DNA of 64,000 bases from Mojavia pulchra JT2-VF2 (GCA_019359325.1 JAHHHN010000010.1:62001-126000); one strand, 5' to 3'. Positions 54,725-64,000 are shown, numbered from the stretch's first letter. The notes: generated from the letters alone by a model not told the origin. Made by a program: numbers and translations.

Positions 54725-55858
54725 CTAAAATTTGATTTGTAGGATAGATAAATCATCCTCAAAACAGTCTTTTGAGTGCAATGCAATTAAGTAGTTTAAT
54801 ATATGGTCAAGCTGGTAATCAACGTTATGTTGTAGGCTGACAAGTAACTGAATAAACGCATCTAAACTCCAAAGTTTGCCGTCTAATTTAGTGATTTCGT
54901 AAGCGCCATCACTAAAAATGTAAAGATTACTGCATTTCTCGATCTGGCACAACTCATCCATATATTCTGCCTCTGGAAACATTCCAACTGGCATACCAGG
55001 GGTTCGCAACAGTTTAACCTCAGTATTTTTTGGAGATTCACCGGATACTAGTATTGCAGGCGGATGTCCAGCGCTAGCATAAATTAACTGGCGCTTAATT
55101 TTGTTGTATACTCCATACCAGATAGTAAAATATTTATCATTTTGATAATTTATCTGGAAAGTATCATTTAAAGCCCTCAGTACCTGGCTTGGTTGATAGT
55201 AATTTAAGCTTTTAAGAGCGCGGGAACGAAGCAAATTTAGCACTGAAATAGAAGGAAGAGTCGCTTTGAGTCCATGCCCTGCAGTATCTAGTAGATAAAT
55301 TGCTAGAGAATCATCATCAAGCCAGTAGTAATCAAAACAATCGCCACCAAGTTGCCGTGAGGGAATGAATCGGAAATTGATGCATAAAGGTTCGGTTATC
55401 GGAGGAGGTAGAAGCGATCGCACATATTCGGCCGCTTCAGCCAATTCTGTTTCTAACAGCAGCTTTTGAGTTTGTAAATCCCGACTCAATTGATGTAGAC
55501 GCAATCCAGCCCTTACCCGCGCTTGTAATTCATTCTGTTCGATGGGTTTGGAGATAAAATCATCAGCACCAGCATCCAAACCCTTGACACGATCCGCAAC
55601 CGAATCCAAAGAAGTTAATAAAATAAAGAACGTGGTAGATAATTGAGGATCTGTCTTAATACGATGACAGACTTCTAAACCATTCAATCCCGGCATAATC
55701 CAATCACAAATAATTAGTGCTGGATGGTAAGCAACTACTTGGGCAATTCCTTCTTCGCCATTACTAGCAGTGACTACCTGATAACCCTGTTTTTCCAACA
55801 TCCTTTTCAGAAGTATTAGTATCGAATAATCGTCATCAATTATTAGTATTTTAAACAT
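54725..55858 (-). CDS. response regulator with SpoIIE-type PP2C phosphatase
   Basis: A 377-residue protein: receiver domain (1-120) with phospho-Asp in ICDWIMPGLNG and SKPIEQNEL; linker coiled coil (about 125-150); SpoIIE/RsbU phosphatase domain (about 160-377) with GGDCFDYYWLDDD, LLDTAGHGLKA, and the C-terminal DDLSILQIKF metal site. In the Rsb logic a phosphorylated receiver activates the phosphatase. ATG at 55858 preferred over an in-frame TTG upstream. It probably dephosphorylates the adjacent STAS protein. Confidence 0.9.
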   Translation of the reverse strand: MFKILIIDDDYSILILLKRMLEKQGYQVVTASNGEEGIAQVVAYHPALIICDWIMPGLNGLEVCHRIKTDPQLSTTFFILLTSLDSVADRVKGLDAGADDFISKPIEQNELQARVRAGLRLHQLSRDLQTQKLLLETELAEAAEYVRSLLPPPITEPLCINFRFIPSRQLGGDCFDYYWLDDDSLAIYLLDTAGHGLKATLPSISVLNLLRSRALKSLNYYQPSQVLRALNDTFQINYQNDKYFTIWYGVYNKIKRQLIYASAGHPPAILVSGESPKNTEVKLLRTPGMPVGMFPEAEYMDELCQIEKCSNLYIFSDGAYEITKLDGKLWSLDAFIQLLVSLQHNVDYQLDHILNYLIALHSKDCFEDDLSILQIKF

Positions 55859-55923
55859 AGGAAATAGCAAGTAAAACTAGCTAATTTTTAATATAAATAA
55901 GTAATTAAGATATGCTAAGGAAT

Positions 55924-55965
55924 AATGGGTTAGTAAGTTTGCTAAAGTAAACCTACTAACCCATT
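55924..55965 (-). terminator. long hairpin between DUF1350 and phosphatase genes
   Basis: AATGGGTTAGTAAGTTT (55924-55940) and AAACCTACTAACCCATT (55949-55965) form 16 of 17 pairs with an 8-nt loop. It lies just after DUF1350 on the minus strand. No T run, so termination is inferred from position. Confidence 0.5.
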
Positions 55966-56007
55966 CCCTGATCAAAGACTTCATTACTTTGCGATCGCCC
56001 TAAGATA

Positions 56008-56775
56008 TTATGGTGGCGAAAGCGGATTCAGCCACAAGAGCAGGGCATGTTTTAGCTGGTTCAAGTCCCGGTATGCTTCTTGCTTAAACCATTGCCCTAA
56101 GGCGTCCAAAGGCGTAAAAGATGCTCCTGTTTGCCATTTGATATCTTGACCTAAGGGAGTGGTATGAGTTCCTGGTAAGGTTTGTACCGTCACCATTTCA
56201 GGAAAGCGTTCTTGTAATATTTTGCTTAAAGCCGCTGATTGGTCAAGGTTATCATTGCTAAATTTTAGCAATAAGTTACGACGGACATTGTAGCGTTCTT
56301 GGACAAGTTGGTTAGTTTCCAATGGCGTAGGGGTAAACTCAATCGTCAAAGCAGAATTGAACTGTTCTACTAAGGGGATAGCATCTCTAGCCGCGTAGTT
56401 GTTAAAGGATATTAAAATATTACCTGCACGTTCTACTTCAAACAGACTACCAATTAATAAGTGGAGTTTACAACCCATGCTATGCCCTATGCCATAAGTC
56501 GGAAGATATAGCTTACGTAATGCCAAAGAATCGTGCAAGCGTTCTAGGGTACGCTCAAAGTTTAGCAATACAGATTTAGCGATCGCTTTATGATCTAGTG
56601 TATTGACAAAGGGAGTAGCAATGACAACATATCCTTTAGCCGCTATTTGTTCTAGTAACCAGCGGTAAGTTAGATGGGGTGCAGTGGCGACAAATGCACC
56701 CCCTAGAAAATGGATGATACCGATGGGATTTCGGGGAATTAGTACCCAGTTACCTTGAATTTCTTTCCAGTCCAT
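56008..56775 (-). CDS. DUF1350 family protein
   Basis: A 255-residue protein of the DUF1350 family (alpha/beta-hydrolase-like), common to cyanobacteria and plastids: WVLIPRNPIGIIHFLGGAFVATAPHLTYRWLLE, and YGIGHSMGCKLHLLIGS, with a possible nucleophile Ser in GHSMG. Function unknown. Confidence 0.88.
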   Translation of the reverse strand: MDWKEIQGNWVLIPRNPIGIIHFLGGAFVATAPHLTYRWLLEQIAAKGYVVIATPFVNTLDHKAIAKSVLLNFERTLERLHDSLALRKLYLPTYGIGHSMGCKLHLLIGSLFEVERAGNILISFNNYAARDAIPLVEQFNSALTIEFTPTPLETNQLVQERYNVRRNLLLKFSNDNLDQSAALSKILQERFPEMVTVQTLPGTHTTPLGQDIKWQTGASFTPLDALGQWFKQEAYRDLNQLKHALLLWLNPLSPP

Positions 56776-56898
56776 GCCGATAGGCGATCGCTTAACTTAA
56801 CACCTCTTTATGTTAGAACGGAGATTGCAGTGATGGTGTGGTTGATAGAAAAAGCTTTCTCGGTGTGAAGTATGTAAGAATATGTAAGTATGTTAGTT

Positions 56899-57630
56899 TT
56901 AACGCTGACTCTGTAACCTTTTCATTTCGTGCTGCACATCTAAGGCAATTTGCAAAGCTTCATTTAGTAACCTACCATGCTCAGTAGCCTGTTCAGTAAC
57001 TTGCATTGCTGTTAAAGTTGCTAAATTATTCGCAAATAGTTCGCTATTACTGAGAATAAAATTCCTATTTTCTCTTAAAATTTTTTCCGTTTTCACAGCA
57101 CGAACTAAATCAGTCCTTGTAAGTTTTAGTGCTTCAATGACTCTTTCTCGTTCATTGATGATTACACCTGGATTACCAGCCTCTTCTATTTGATCATTAA
57201 TATCTATTGCTTTAATAACCGCATTATACCTATCAACATCGTTTAATAAAATTTGCAAAGATTTTGTCATATTTACTTTGAGTAACTTACTTCGTTTTAT
57301 CCAAAGTAAATATAAAATTATTTGTGTAACCCCACCACCCCACAAGCTTAATACTATGAGTAATATCCAAGACGGAATTGTGAGCCAGATAGCAAATATC
57401 TTCAGTACTAAATCAAATATCAGATAACCGAAAACAAATATAGAAAACCCGATAAAAACTACAGTTGCACCCTCAGTACCCTTGATTTTTTCTATAATTT
57501 GCTTTACAAATCTTCCTAGTGGATTAATAATGTTTATAAGTTCATCTTTTACAGGCAGATTAGTAAGGTGTTGCAGTTCTTTATGACTAATCTCCAATCC
57601 TTTTAAATCATCCCGCACAGTTTTCCCCAC
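56899..57630 (-). CDS. membrane protein with coiled-coil C-terminus, hypothetical
   Basis: A 243-residue protein. Two helices are visible near 57-80 (VVFIGFSIFVFGYLIFDL) and 84-108 (IWLTIPSWILLIVLSLW). Residues 115-243 are helical and charged, with IKAIDINDQIEEA and a long C-terminal helix ending in basic RLQSQR. No family was recognised. It does not overlap other genes. Confidence 0.65.
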   Translation of the reverse strand: MGKTVRDDLKGLEISHKELQHLTNLPVKDELINIINPLGRFVKQIIEKIKGTEGATVVFIGFSIFVFGYLIFDLVLKIFAIWLTIPSWILLIVLSLWGGGVTQIILYLLWIKRSKLLKVNMTKSLQILLNDVDRYNAVIKAIDINDQIEEAGNPGVIINERERVIEALKLTRTDLVRAVKTEKILRENRNFILSNSELFANNLATLTAMQVTEQATEHGRLLNEALQIALDVQHEMKRLQSQR

Positions 57631-58954
57631 CTTGCCAGAATAGTTATTTAGTACAATATAGCAATCTCATTTCTGGAATGCTAATTCAGCAATAAATTTT
57701 CTCCCACACTCGCTTGATCGCTAGTTTCACGGAGAAAATAATTGCTTTTTGTACAATAAGATACTCTTTTCATAGATAACTAGTTATAGTCTAAGAAAAC
57801 TAATTACAATCAATCTATGAAATTAGTTATTAATACATAAAGCATTCCAAAAATTCTGTTTAAACTAACTGCTATTTGAAAACAGTAATAATCATCGTGA
57901 AATATATAAGTGAATAATACTAGAACGCTGTTTTTTAGAATTTTTACAGTTGATACTAATCTCAACTATTGCTAAATCACAGGTTTGGAGTATAACGTTT
58001 AGCTTTATGTACCAAATTGAGCCTCCCAACTAATAGCTACTAACAGTATTTAATTTAAGTTGAGTTAATGCCTTAAATTATCAGCACCCGCTGTCGTCTT
58101 GAGTTGTTTATAACTACAAATATTACCTTTAACAGTATTCAACAGACGCAGAGTGGTTGCTCTTTTCCATTGTAGCCAGTCGCAAAGCTAGAGGCAATGC
58201 ATAAACCTAAGAATGAGGATGCTACGCTATAAAAGTTTGAGTAACTCTTTGCTGAATTTGATGATTGAAAACATTAAAAAATAGCAAGCTAATAAAATGA
58301 TATTCCATTTAATAAACAATACAGTTTCAGAGAATTACTCATCTTATCTAATTGCGGAATGGGCATACAAGGTAAATAATTTTATTTTAAAACAGAATTA
58401 TCATGAGTGGAAACCGCTTGTAGTTTCCAAGTTTACTTGTGCTACTAATAGCAATATTTATTTTAATTGCTAAGTCAGAGATTTTTGTATTTTATCCTAT
58501 AAAATAAGATTCATTAAATTAGTAATGTGTTTAAAGCTTTCCACCGAACGAGAAGCACTACTAAGCTTACAGTTCCTCACGCCCAAACCACGCGTTAAAT
58601 CAAAGATTGATGCGCTTACTAGAAAATCCGCGATAGCACTCCAAAATTCTTGAGGTTAACATGATTGAGATCGGCATTGCAGCTAGCAGTCTCTTTTCAT
58701 CTAGGTTCGTTGTAATGATGTGCGTTATGGAGTAGAAAGCAAAAGGCTAGCGAGTTAGCCAACGAACAAAGTGCGATCGCTTCTCAATGAGAAACTCTTA
58801 TTTAGCAAGCTGTGCTGATTAAATTAAAAAGTATTAAAAGATTCGTCTGCAAAAATCAAACATCATTAATGCAGTCTGGAACTTCTGAGTAAATGGTATC
58901 TGCCAATGCTGGTACTTGTGTCAAGATTAAGGTGAGGGCTTAGGCAAGTCAATT
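57631..58954. other. 1.3-kb intergenic region
   Basis: The longest gap here. AT-rich in most parts. No coding region with family features was seen; a short plus-strand frame near 58528-58599 is not convincing. One HIP1 site and a 13-bp palindrome TTCTCAATGAGAA near 58779 are present. It contains at least the promoter of the kinase gene. Confidence 0.55.
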
Positions 58955-60334
58955 ATGTTAGGAAATTTACTAGACGGGCGTTATCAAGTCCTGCAAGTCC
59001 TCGGTGGAGGAGGATTTGGTCAAACATATATTGCCCAAGATACCCACCGACCAGGTTCTCCCAAATGTGTTGTCAAGCATCTTAAGCCCTTTACTCACAA
59101 CCCAGAATTTCTCACAACCGCCAGACGTTTATTTACCAGTGAGGCAGAAACCTTAGAAAAACTGGGTAACCACGACCAGATTCCTCGGCTTTTAGCTTAC
59201 TTTGAACAAGAACAAGAGTTTTTCTTGGTGCAAGAGTTCGTTAAAGGACATTCTCTGAAAGCGGAATTACTACCAGGTCAACGTTGGGCAGAAGACCAAG
59301 TGATTCAACTTCTACAACAAGTCTTGGGTGTCCTGGAATTTGTCCACAGCCACAAAGTTATTCATCGAGATATCAAGCCAGACAATATAATCAGGCGGCA
59401 GCAAGACTGTAAGTTAGTACTGATTGACTTTGGAGCAGTCAAACAAATTCAAACTCAACTGCTAACAGCTTCAGGACATGGAGAAACTACCATTGCCATA
59501 GGTACGCCTGGATATATGGCTACAGAACAAGGGCAAGGCAAACCCCGCCCCAACAGTGATATTTATTCGTTAGGTATTATTGCTATTCAGGCACTGACAG
59601 GTCTACATCCCAAACAACTCCAGGAAGACCCAACTACAGGAGAAATTCTCTGGCAACATCAGGCTCAAGTTAGCCCTTGGCTGGCACATATCCTGTCTAA
59701 GATGGTACTGTACCATTTTAAAGAGCGTTATCAGTCTGCAACAGAAGTTCTACAAATACTACAGCAGATTAATCTTGATACTGAAATAGAATATCAAACT
59801 CAGCCTCCGTTATCTGTTATACAGCTGCCCCAAGCTTCATTACCGCTAAAGAACACAACTGGGCAACCAACAGCTTCTATCCTGTCCCCGGAACAGTACA
59901 AGCACTTAGAAAATATACTCTTGGAATATGTCGGCCCTTTAGCCCCGACTTTATTGCGGCAAATTGCGGCGTCAGCGCCTAGTTACCAAGAAATAATTGA
60001 TAATTTAACGCTTCATCTTGCAGGACATCAAAAAAATGCGTTTAAGGAGAAGTCAATGTTAATACTCCAGAAAACTACTGAAAAAGCTCCTGCTAACCCT
60101 GAAACTCAGTCAAATAATCTACCAACTAAACAACCTCCCGTAGTCAACGATAGCTTTGTGCGTCAATGCGAGCAAGAGTTGATTGATTTAATTGGCCCAA
60201 TAGCTACTTTTCTAGTCCAGAAAGCTATTAAAACTTCTCCACAAATTTCACCCGTAGAACTTGTAAGAATTTTGGCAGCACAAATTCCCGATTCACAAAA
60301 AGCGTTGCAATTCCAGCAACGCCTACTTTCTTAA
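58955..60334 (+). CDS. Ser/Thr protein kinase (Hanks type)
   Basis: A 459-residue kinase. P-loop GGGGFGQTYIA (about 17-27), Lys in CVVKHL (about 41), HRDIKPDN (about 139), DFGAVKQ (about 160), and GTPGYMATEQGQG (about 181). The kinase domain ends near residue 270. Residues 315-365 and 405-459 are two similar helical segments (YVGPLAPTLLRQIAAS and LIGPIATFLVQKAIKTSP), which look like repeated interaction domains. No membrane helix, so soluble. It converges with the haem-sensor gene 20 bp away. Confidence 0.93.
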   Translation: MLGNLLDGRYQVLQVLGGGGFGQTYIAQDTHRPGSPKCVVKHLKPFTHNPEFLTTARRLFTSEAETLEKLGNHDQIPRLLAYFEQEQEFFLVQEFVKGHSLKAELLPGQRWAEDQVIQLLQQVLGVLEFVHSHKVIHRDIKPDNIIRRQQDCKLVLIDFGAVKQIQTQLLTASGHGETTIAIGTPGYMATEQGQGKPRPNSDIYSLGIIAIQALTGLHPKQLQEDPTTGEILWQHQAQVSPWLAHILSKMVLYHFKERYQSATEVLQILQQINLDTEIEYQTQPPLSVIQLPQASLPLKNTTGQPTASILSPEQYKHLENILLEYVGPLAPTLLRQIAASAPSYQEIIDNLTLHLAGHQKNAFKEKSMLILQKTTEKAPANPETQSNNLPTKQPPVVNDSFVRQCEQELIDLIGPIATFLVQKAIKTSPQISPVELVRILAAQIPDSQKALQFQQRLLS

Positions 60335-60354
60335 AGTTGAGATTATATTGATTG

Positions 60355-61257
60355 CTACTGGCTATGCTGATTCAGCATTTCCATAGCTATTTTTAAACTA
60401 TATTTCATCCTGTTAAAGGCTGCTGCTAGACCACCTATTTCATCTTTATAATCATCATTAAATTCAGCATTCATGTCACCAGTACTAACTTTTTGTGCTA
60501 TCTTTTCTATTCTTCTAATTCGTTGGATTACAGTTTTCTTAATTAAAAAATTAATTAACACAACTATGATCGCAAAGATACCAATTAATAGCCCCATGAT
60601 CCACACCCAAGTTTGTTGGGCATTATTAAAAACCTCTTGAGAAGGCACAGATATAATTTGGGCAGCAACAATTTCATTGAGTTTCCAGTTAAAGCCATTA
60701 TTCGGCCCATAAGTTGTCAACTGGCTTTTTGGAGCTACATCTGGGGTAGAGTGGCATCTTAGACAACTCTGTTGTGTAACAGCTAGTGGTCGCGCAATAT
60801 AAAAAACTTTTCCTTCGGGGACATTACGAAAATCAGCAATTTCTTGAAGCTTGGGGTTATTGCGAAATCGCTCCACAATTTGAGTTTCAAAACTATCAGC
60901 TTTATCTCGTAAGTTAGTCGGATTAAGTGTTGCTTCTTTATAAAGGAAATTTTTATATTCCTCGTTCCTACGCAAATTTTCAAATACTTCTGTGGCAGAG
61001 AAAGCTGGTACTGTTTCTGGTATGAACACTGGTTCTGTTTCTAATCTAGGTGCTACTAGAGGATTTACCCGCTCTTGCGTATATTTTCTGACTGAATTCA
61101 TAGTTTTAATCAAAATCAGTGCTTTAGCAGCTACTTCATTTTGCGCTCTCTGCTGAAGTAAACTTGATAAGGCAGTACCACTGACTACAATGCTAATGAT
61201 GAAAACTAAAATCAAAAGCAAGTTAAACTTAGTACCAATCTTTAAGTTTTTATACAT
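60355..61257 (-). CDS. DUF3365-HAMP membrane sensor with CxxCH, no output domain
   Basis: A 300-residue protein: N-terminal helix (about 13-35), periplasmic DUF3365 (about 40-205; Tll0287-like) containing CLRCHS, a CxxCH haem c site near 156-160, second helix (about 218-242), and HAMP (about 245-295, TVIQRIRRIEKIAQKVSTGDMNAEF). It ends right after HAMP, so the usual kinase, cyclase or methyl-accepting part is absent. It may act with the convergent kinase or another protein. Haem binding is inferred from the motif. Confidence 0.88.
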   Translation of the reverse strand: MYKNLKIGTKFNLLLILVFIISIVVSGTALSSLLQQRAQNEVAAKALILIKTMNSVRKYTQERVNPLVAPRLETEPVFIPETVPAFSATEVFENLRRNEEYKNFLYKEATLNPTNLRDKADSFETQIVERFRNNPKLQEIADFRNVPEGKVFYIARPLAVTQQSCLRCHSTPDVAPKSQLTTYGPNNGFNWKLNEIVAAQIISVPSQEVFNNAQQTWVWIMGLLIGIFAIIVVLINFLIKKTVIQRIRRIEKIAQKVSTGDMNAEFNDDYKDEIGGLAAAFNRMKYSLKIAMEMLNQHSQ

Positions 61258-61433
61258 AATTTGGAACTTTTATACAAAAGTTTACAGACCAATATGGAAG
61301 CTTAACCTAACTAATACTACTTATAGCTGGTTTATAGCAGATACTTCAAAAGTAAACAAATATTAATTTCACTGTTTGGTATCGCTAGCTTTACTAGAGG
61401 TAAACCTAAGAATTTTCATAACCAAAATTAGTA

Positions 61434-62294
61434 ATGTCTTGGAAATTATCACGTCGTTTCTTTATTTTACAAATGCTGTTTTTGACAGTTAAAGCCTGCC
61501 AATCAACACCGTCTTATGAGGGTGAGTTAACTATTGGTAGTATCAGCTACGGTGGAGGGGAAGAACTAATTAATCAGTATGCTAAGTTCAATCGCTACTT
61601 AGCTGAAAAAACAAAATCACACATTAAGCTAGAGCCTGCTTTTAATGAAAATAAAGCTATTGAGCGCCTTGAATCTCGTGCTTGGTCTTTAGTATTTGCG
61701 CCACCTGGTTTAGCAGCGATCGCCATCTCTCGCCACCAATATGTTCCGCTTTTTCCTTTAGTTGGTGTTAGTAATTTGCGCTCAATTTTTGTAGTACGTA
61801 AGGATAGCCCAATTGTCGAGTTAAAACAGCTACAAAATCAAACCGTTGCTTTAGGTCAACCAGGTTCAGCAACAGGATATTATTTCCCCCTCTACAATCT
61901 TTTTGGACTTACGCTGTCTGATATCATGTTTGCGCCCACACCGAAAACAGCTCTGGAATGGGTAGCTGAAGGTAAAGCTGCTGCTGGTGCAGTCTCGATC
62001 GCAGAATTTAATCTCTACAGCTCACAATTACAACAGACCCAGTTCCGTATTCTCTACACAGATCCCCATTATGTACCTTCTGGTGTTGTTTTAATTGGCC
62101 CTAATGTCGAACGAAACCGTCAAGAGTACATCCGCAAAGTCATGAGTGAGTTTCCTTCCGTTTTAGCTCAAGAAGTAGGGTATGTACCTAATGGAAAAAT
62201 ACCCGATTACCAATACATGATTTCTGTAGTTGAGCGAGTGCGATTGATTACTCCTAAGCTTCAAAATAAACCTGTGCGGCTGATTCCGAATTGA
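61434..62294 (+). CDS. PhnD-like periplasmic substrate-binding lipoprotein
   Basis: A 286-residue substrate-binding protein of the phosphate/phosphite/phosphonate type. N-terminal hydrophobic segment with a Cys in VKACQS (about residue 22), probably a lipobox. Domain blocks TIGSISYGGGEELINQYAKFNRYLAEKT, LVFAPPGLAAIAISRHQYVPLFPLVGV, and LGQPGSATGYYFPLYNLFG. No permease or ATPase follows, so it may be a stand-alone sensor or scavenging protein. It is divergent from the DUF3365-HAMP gene with 176 bp between. Confidence 0.88.
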   Translation: MSWKLSRRFFILQMLFLTVKACQSTPSYEGELTIGSISYGGGEELINQYAKFNRYLAEKTKSHIKLEPAFNENKAIERLESRAWSLVFAPPGLAAIAISRHQYVPLFPLVGVSNLRSIFVVRKDSPIVELKQLQNQTVALGQPGSATGYYFPLYNLFGLTLSDIMFAPTPKTALEWVAEGKAAAGAVSIAEFNLYSSQLQQTQFRILYTDPHYVPSGVVLIGPNVERNRQEYIRKVMSEFPSVLAQEVGYVPNGKIPDYQYMISVVERVRLITPKLQNKPVRLIPN

Positions 62295-62461
62295 TTGATC
62301 GGTCGGTACAAATAAAGTTAACTCGCGTTCGTACAGTCTCTGCGATCAGGAAAGGGTTGTCATTTGTTGTTATGCAACACAGGAATATTTACCTCAACGA
62401 AATTGATTGATTTTGAATTTTTTCTCCTTGTTTCTGTTCTTCAGCCTTCAATAATAACCAT

Positions 62462-63685
62462 ATGCGAGTTCTTTTCCTGCATAACAACTTTCCGGCTCAG
62501 TACCGCCATATAGCCCTAACTCTGGCGCAAGATCCCAAAAACCGAGTTGTCTTTGGCACTAAAAATCGAGATGTTAGCCTATCAGGTATCCATAAAGCTA
62601 TTTTTGAACCTAGCCGCGATCCCCACCCTACAACCCATCATTATGTTCGCTCATTAGAGGGTGCTGTTTTGCATGGGCAAGCAGTATATAAACTGAGTGA
62701 GCAACTTAAAGCACGAGGCTTTATACCTGATGTAATTTGCGGACATTCTGGCTGGGGCCCAACTTTATTTGTCAAAGATGCATTCCCAGACACCCCACTC
62801 ATCTGTTACTTTGAATGGTTCTATCATGCTCATGGCTCAGACGCAGATTTTGATCCCGCAGAACCTTTAAGCGTTGATGATGTAGCACGTATCCGGGTCA
62901 AAAATGCACCAATATTAATTGACTTGTATACCTGCGATCGCGGTCTATCACCGACAAATTGGCAAAAATCCCAATTTCCTCCAGAATTTCAGGGCAAGAT
63001 TTCCGTACTCCATGATGGAGTTGATACAGAATTCTTTCAACCCAACCCAAAAGCTAAACTTGTACTGCCTAATCTCGATTTATCTGGTGTCGATGAAATT
63101 GTCACTTATGTCGCACGGGGTATGGAACCGTATCGCGGTTTTCCGCAGTTCATTGAAACTATTGCTTATGTACAGGAGCGAAGACCAAATTGCCATGTAG
63201 TAATTGTTGGTGCAGATAGAGTTTGCTACGGTAAATCTTTACCAGATGGTAGCAGCTACAAAGACCTGATGTTGAAAAAAGTTCCCCTCGATTTATCACG
63301 AGTTCACTTCACTGGGACTTTACCTTATGGGCAGTATCTGCGAGTAATTCAAGCATCATCTGTACACGTCTATTTAACAAGACCATTTGTGCTTTCTTGG
63401 TCGATGATTGAGGCGATGTCTACAGGATGTTTAGTTTTAGGTTCTGATACTGCACCTGTTACTGAAATCATTCGGGATGGAGAAAACGGTTTATTAGTTG
63501 ATTTCTTCTCATCTCAAAAAATTGCTGACAGAATTGATGAAGTGTTAGATCATCCAACGCGGATGGAGCAAATTCGAGTAAATGCACGGCAAACAGTGCT
63601 AGAGCGTTATGCTTTAGCAGATTTACTACCTCAACATATTCAACTGATTAAGGATGTTGCGAATCATAGCAATATTAAATTTTAG
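62462..63685 (+). CDS. family 4 glycosyltransferase
   Basis: A 407-residue GT-B fold enzyme. N-terminal MRVLFLHNNFPAQYRHIALTLAQ (about 1-23), GHSGWGPTLFVKDAFP, an HDGVDTEFF (about 187) between domains, and a C-terminal GPGF-like region RGMEPYRGFPQFIETIA (about 220-236) with SWSMIEAMSTGCLVLGSDTAPVTEIIRDGENG (about 310-340), the conserved sugar-nucleotide binding part. Probably polysaccharide or glycolipid synthesis; acceptor unknown. Confidence 0.9.
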   Translation: MRVLFLHNNFPAQYRHIALTLAQDPKNRVVFGTKNRDVSLSGIHKAIFEPSRDPHPTTHHYVRSLEGAVLHGQAVYKLSEQLKARGFIPDVICGHSGWGPTLFVKDAFPDTPLICYFEWFYHAHGSDADFDPAEPLSVDDVARIRVKNAPILIDLYTCDRGLSPTNWQKSQFPPEFQGKISVLHDGVDTEFFQPNPKAKLVLPNLDLSGVDEIVTYVARGMEPYRGFPQFIETIAYVQERRPNCHVVIVGADRVCYGKSLPDGSSYKDLMLKKVPLDLSRVHFTGTLPYGQYLRVIQASSVHVYLTRPFVLSWSMIEAMSTGCLVLGSDTAPVTEIIRDGENGLLVDFFSSQKIADRIDEVLDHPTRMEQIRVNARQTVLERYALADLLPQHIQLIKDVANHSNIKF

Positions 63686-63755
63686 ATGACTACAAACTTC
63701 TTAATTAACTGCCACAATGGAAGCCAAAAGACTTCCAAGTGGGCTGACAAATAAC

Positions 63756-64000
63756 TTAGATTGTTACTGCTCGCTTTTCTAATTGCAATTCCAAGCGATC
63801 GCCTGGCAATGGTTCAATCACTTTTGTTGTCAGATTGTTCTTTGTTAGTAACGAACGAAATTCCTCAATACTGCCCACTGCCTTGAGAAATTTGTTGAGC
63901 AATCCTTCAAATATTACATCCCCTCCCGCCGCTGTAGAAAGCATTATCTGGGGTTGCAACCACTTTGCTACTTCTAAGGCACTATTTGTTCCTTTAATAA
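63756..64000 (-). CDS. C-terminal part of an MBL-fold-like hydrolase (partial)
   Basis: The minus-strand frame is open to the window edge, so only the last 81 residues are seen: a conserved block KGTNSALEVAKWLQPQIML, then STAAGGDVIFEGLLNKFL and a C-terminal tail. The AGGDVxFEGLL pattern resembles cyanobacterial MBL-fold metallohydrolases, but none of the metal-binding motifs is in view. Converges with the glycosyltransferase. Confidence 0.45.
   Translation of the reverse strand, partial: IKGTNSALEVAKWLQPQIMLSTAAGGDVIFEGLLNKFLKAVGSIEEFRSLLTKNNLTTKVIEPLPGDRLELQLEKRAVTI

Noticed and set aside
56060-56080. GGTTCAAGTCCC, tRNA T-loop-like
   Set aside because: It lies within the DUF1350 gene and no acceptor or anticodon stem could be paired around it.

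Overview
The window is chromosomal DNA of a filamentous, very probably heterocyst-forming cyanobacterium (Nostocales). The evidence is photosystem I genes (psaF, psaJ, psaL), a plant-type ferredoxin (petF), a biliverdin reductase, many GCGATCGC (HIP1) sites, and the developmental pair hetZ-patU a few kilobases from two tandem amiC cell-wall amidases. That last arrangement resembles, from memory, the alr0092-alr0101 neighbourhood of Nostoc/Anabaena PCC 7120. No rRNA or tRNA gene, CRISPR array, prophage or intact insertion sequence was recognised.

Layout. 0-5.9 kb: an ACT-like protein, an alpha/beta hydrolase, tsaD, psaF-psaJ, psaL, and the remA-like/gmk pair. 6.4-20 kb: a membrane transglutaminase-like protein, patU and hetZ, a divergent small protein, solanesyl diphosphate synthase, a 1.2-kb structured intergenic region, a small membrane protein, murI, and two AMIN-amidase genes (amiC type) sharing a mosaic of near-identical segments. 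20-29 kb: a CPA2 Na+/H+ antiporter, EVE-domain protein, SIMPL protein, ssb, the mreBCD shape operon, ribD and a small hypothetical. 29-36 kb is a looser, accessory-looking stretch: queD, two AvaK-type PRC-barrel proteins, a membrane-protein remnant, a flavin-type LLM oxidoreductase, an orphan homologue of the Anabaena sensory rhodopsin transducer, and a histidine kinase whose membrane domain keeps the Asn/Tyr/Cys-xxx-His spacing of ethylene-binding domains. 36-48 kb: an MscS channel, a protein with a 46-residue repeat and a broken 3' end, trmFO, an M23 murein hydrolase, a transposase remnant, an RmlD-like reductase, a TPR protein, a pentapeptide protein and map. 48-54 kb: bvdR, petF with a 19-bp terminator stem, a SpoIID/LytB protein, a sulfiredoxin-Dps peroxide-defence pair behind a Fur/PerR-like palindrome, a MITE-like element, and an XRE-GrpE fusion. 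54-64 kb is signalling: a STAS antagonist convergent with a receiver-SpoIIE phosphatase, a DUF1350 protein, a membrane coiled-coil protein, a Ser/Thr kinase convergent with a haem-type DUF3365-HAMP sensor lacking an output domain, a divergent PhnD-like lipoprotein, a GT4 glycosyltransferase, and a gene running off the right edge.

Functional themes are envelope biogenesis and septal peptidoglycan (mreBCD, murI, two AmiC, M23, SpoIID), the photosynthetic apparatus and its pigments, heterocyst patterning, oxidative stress, and orphan sensors. The sequence points most worth following are the ethylene-receptor-like kinase, the rhodopsin-free ASRT, the folded intergenic region near 14.0 kb, the Fur-box-srx-dps unit, and the output-less haem sensor between a kinase and a binding protein. 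All functional calls rest on reading motifs by eye; no database search was run.
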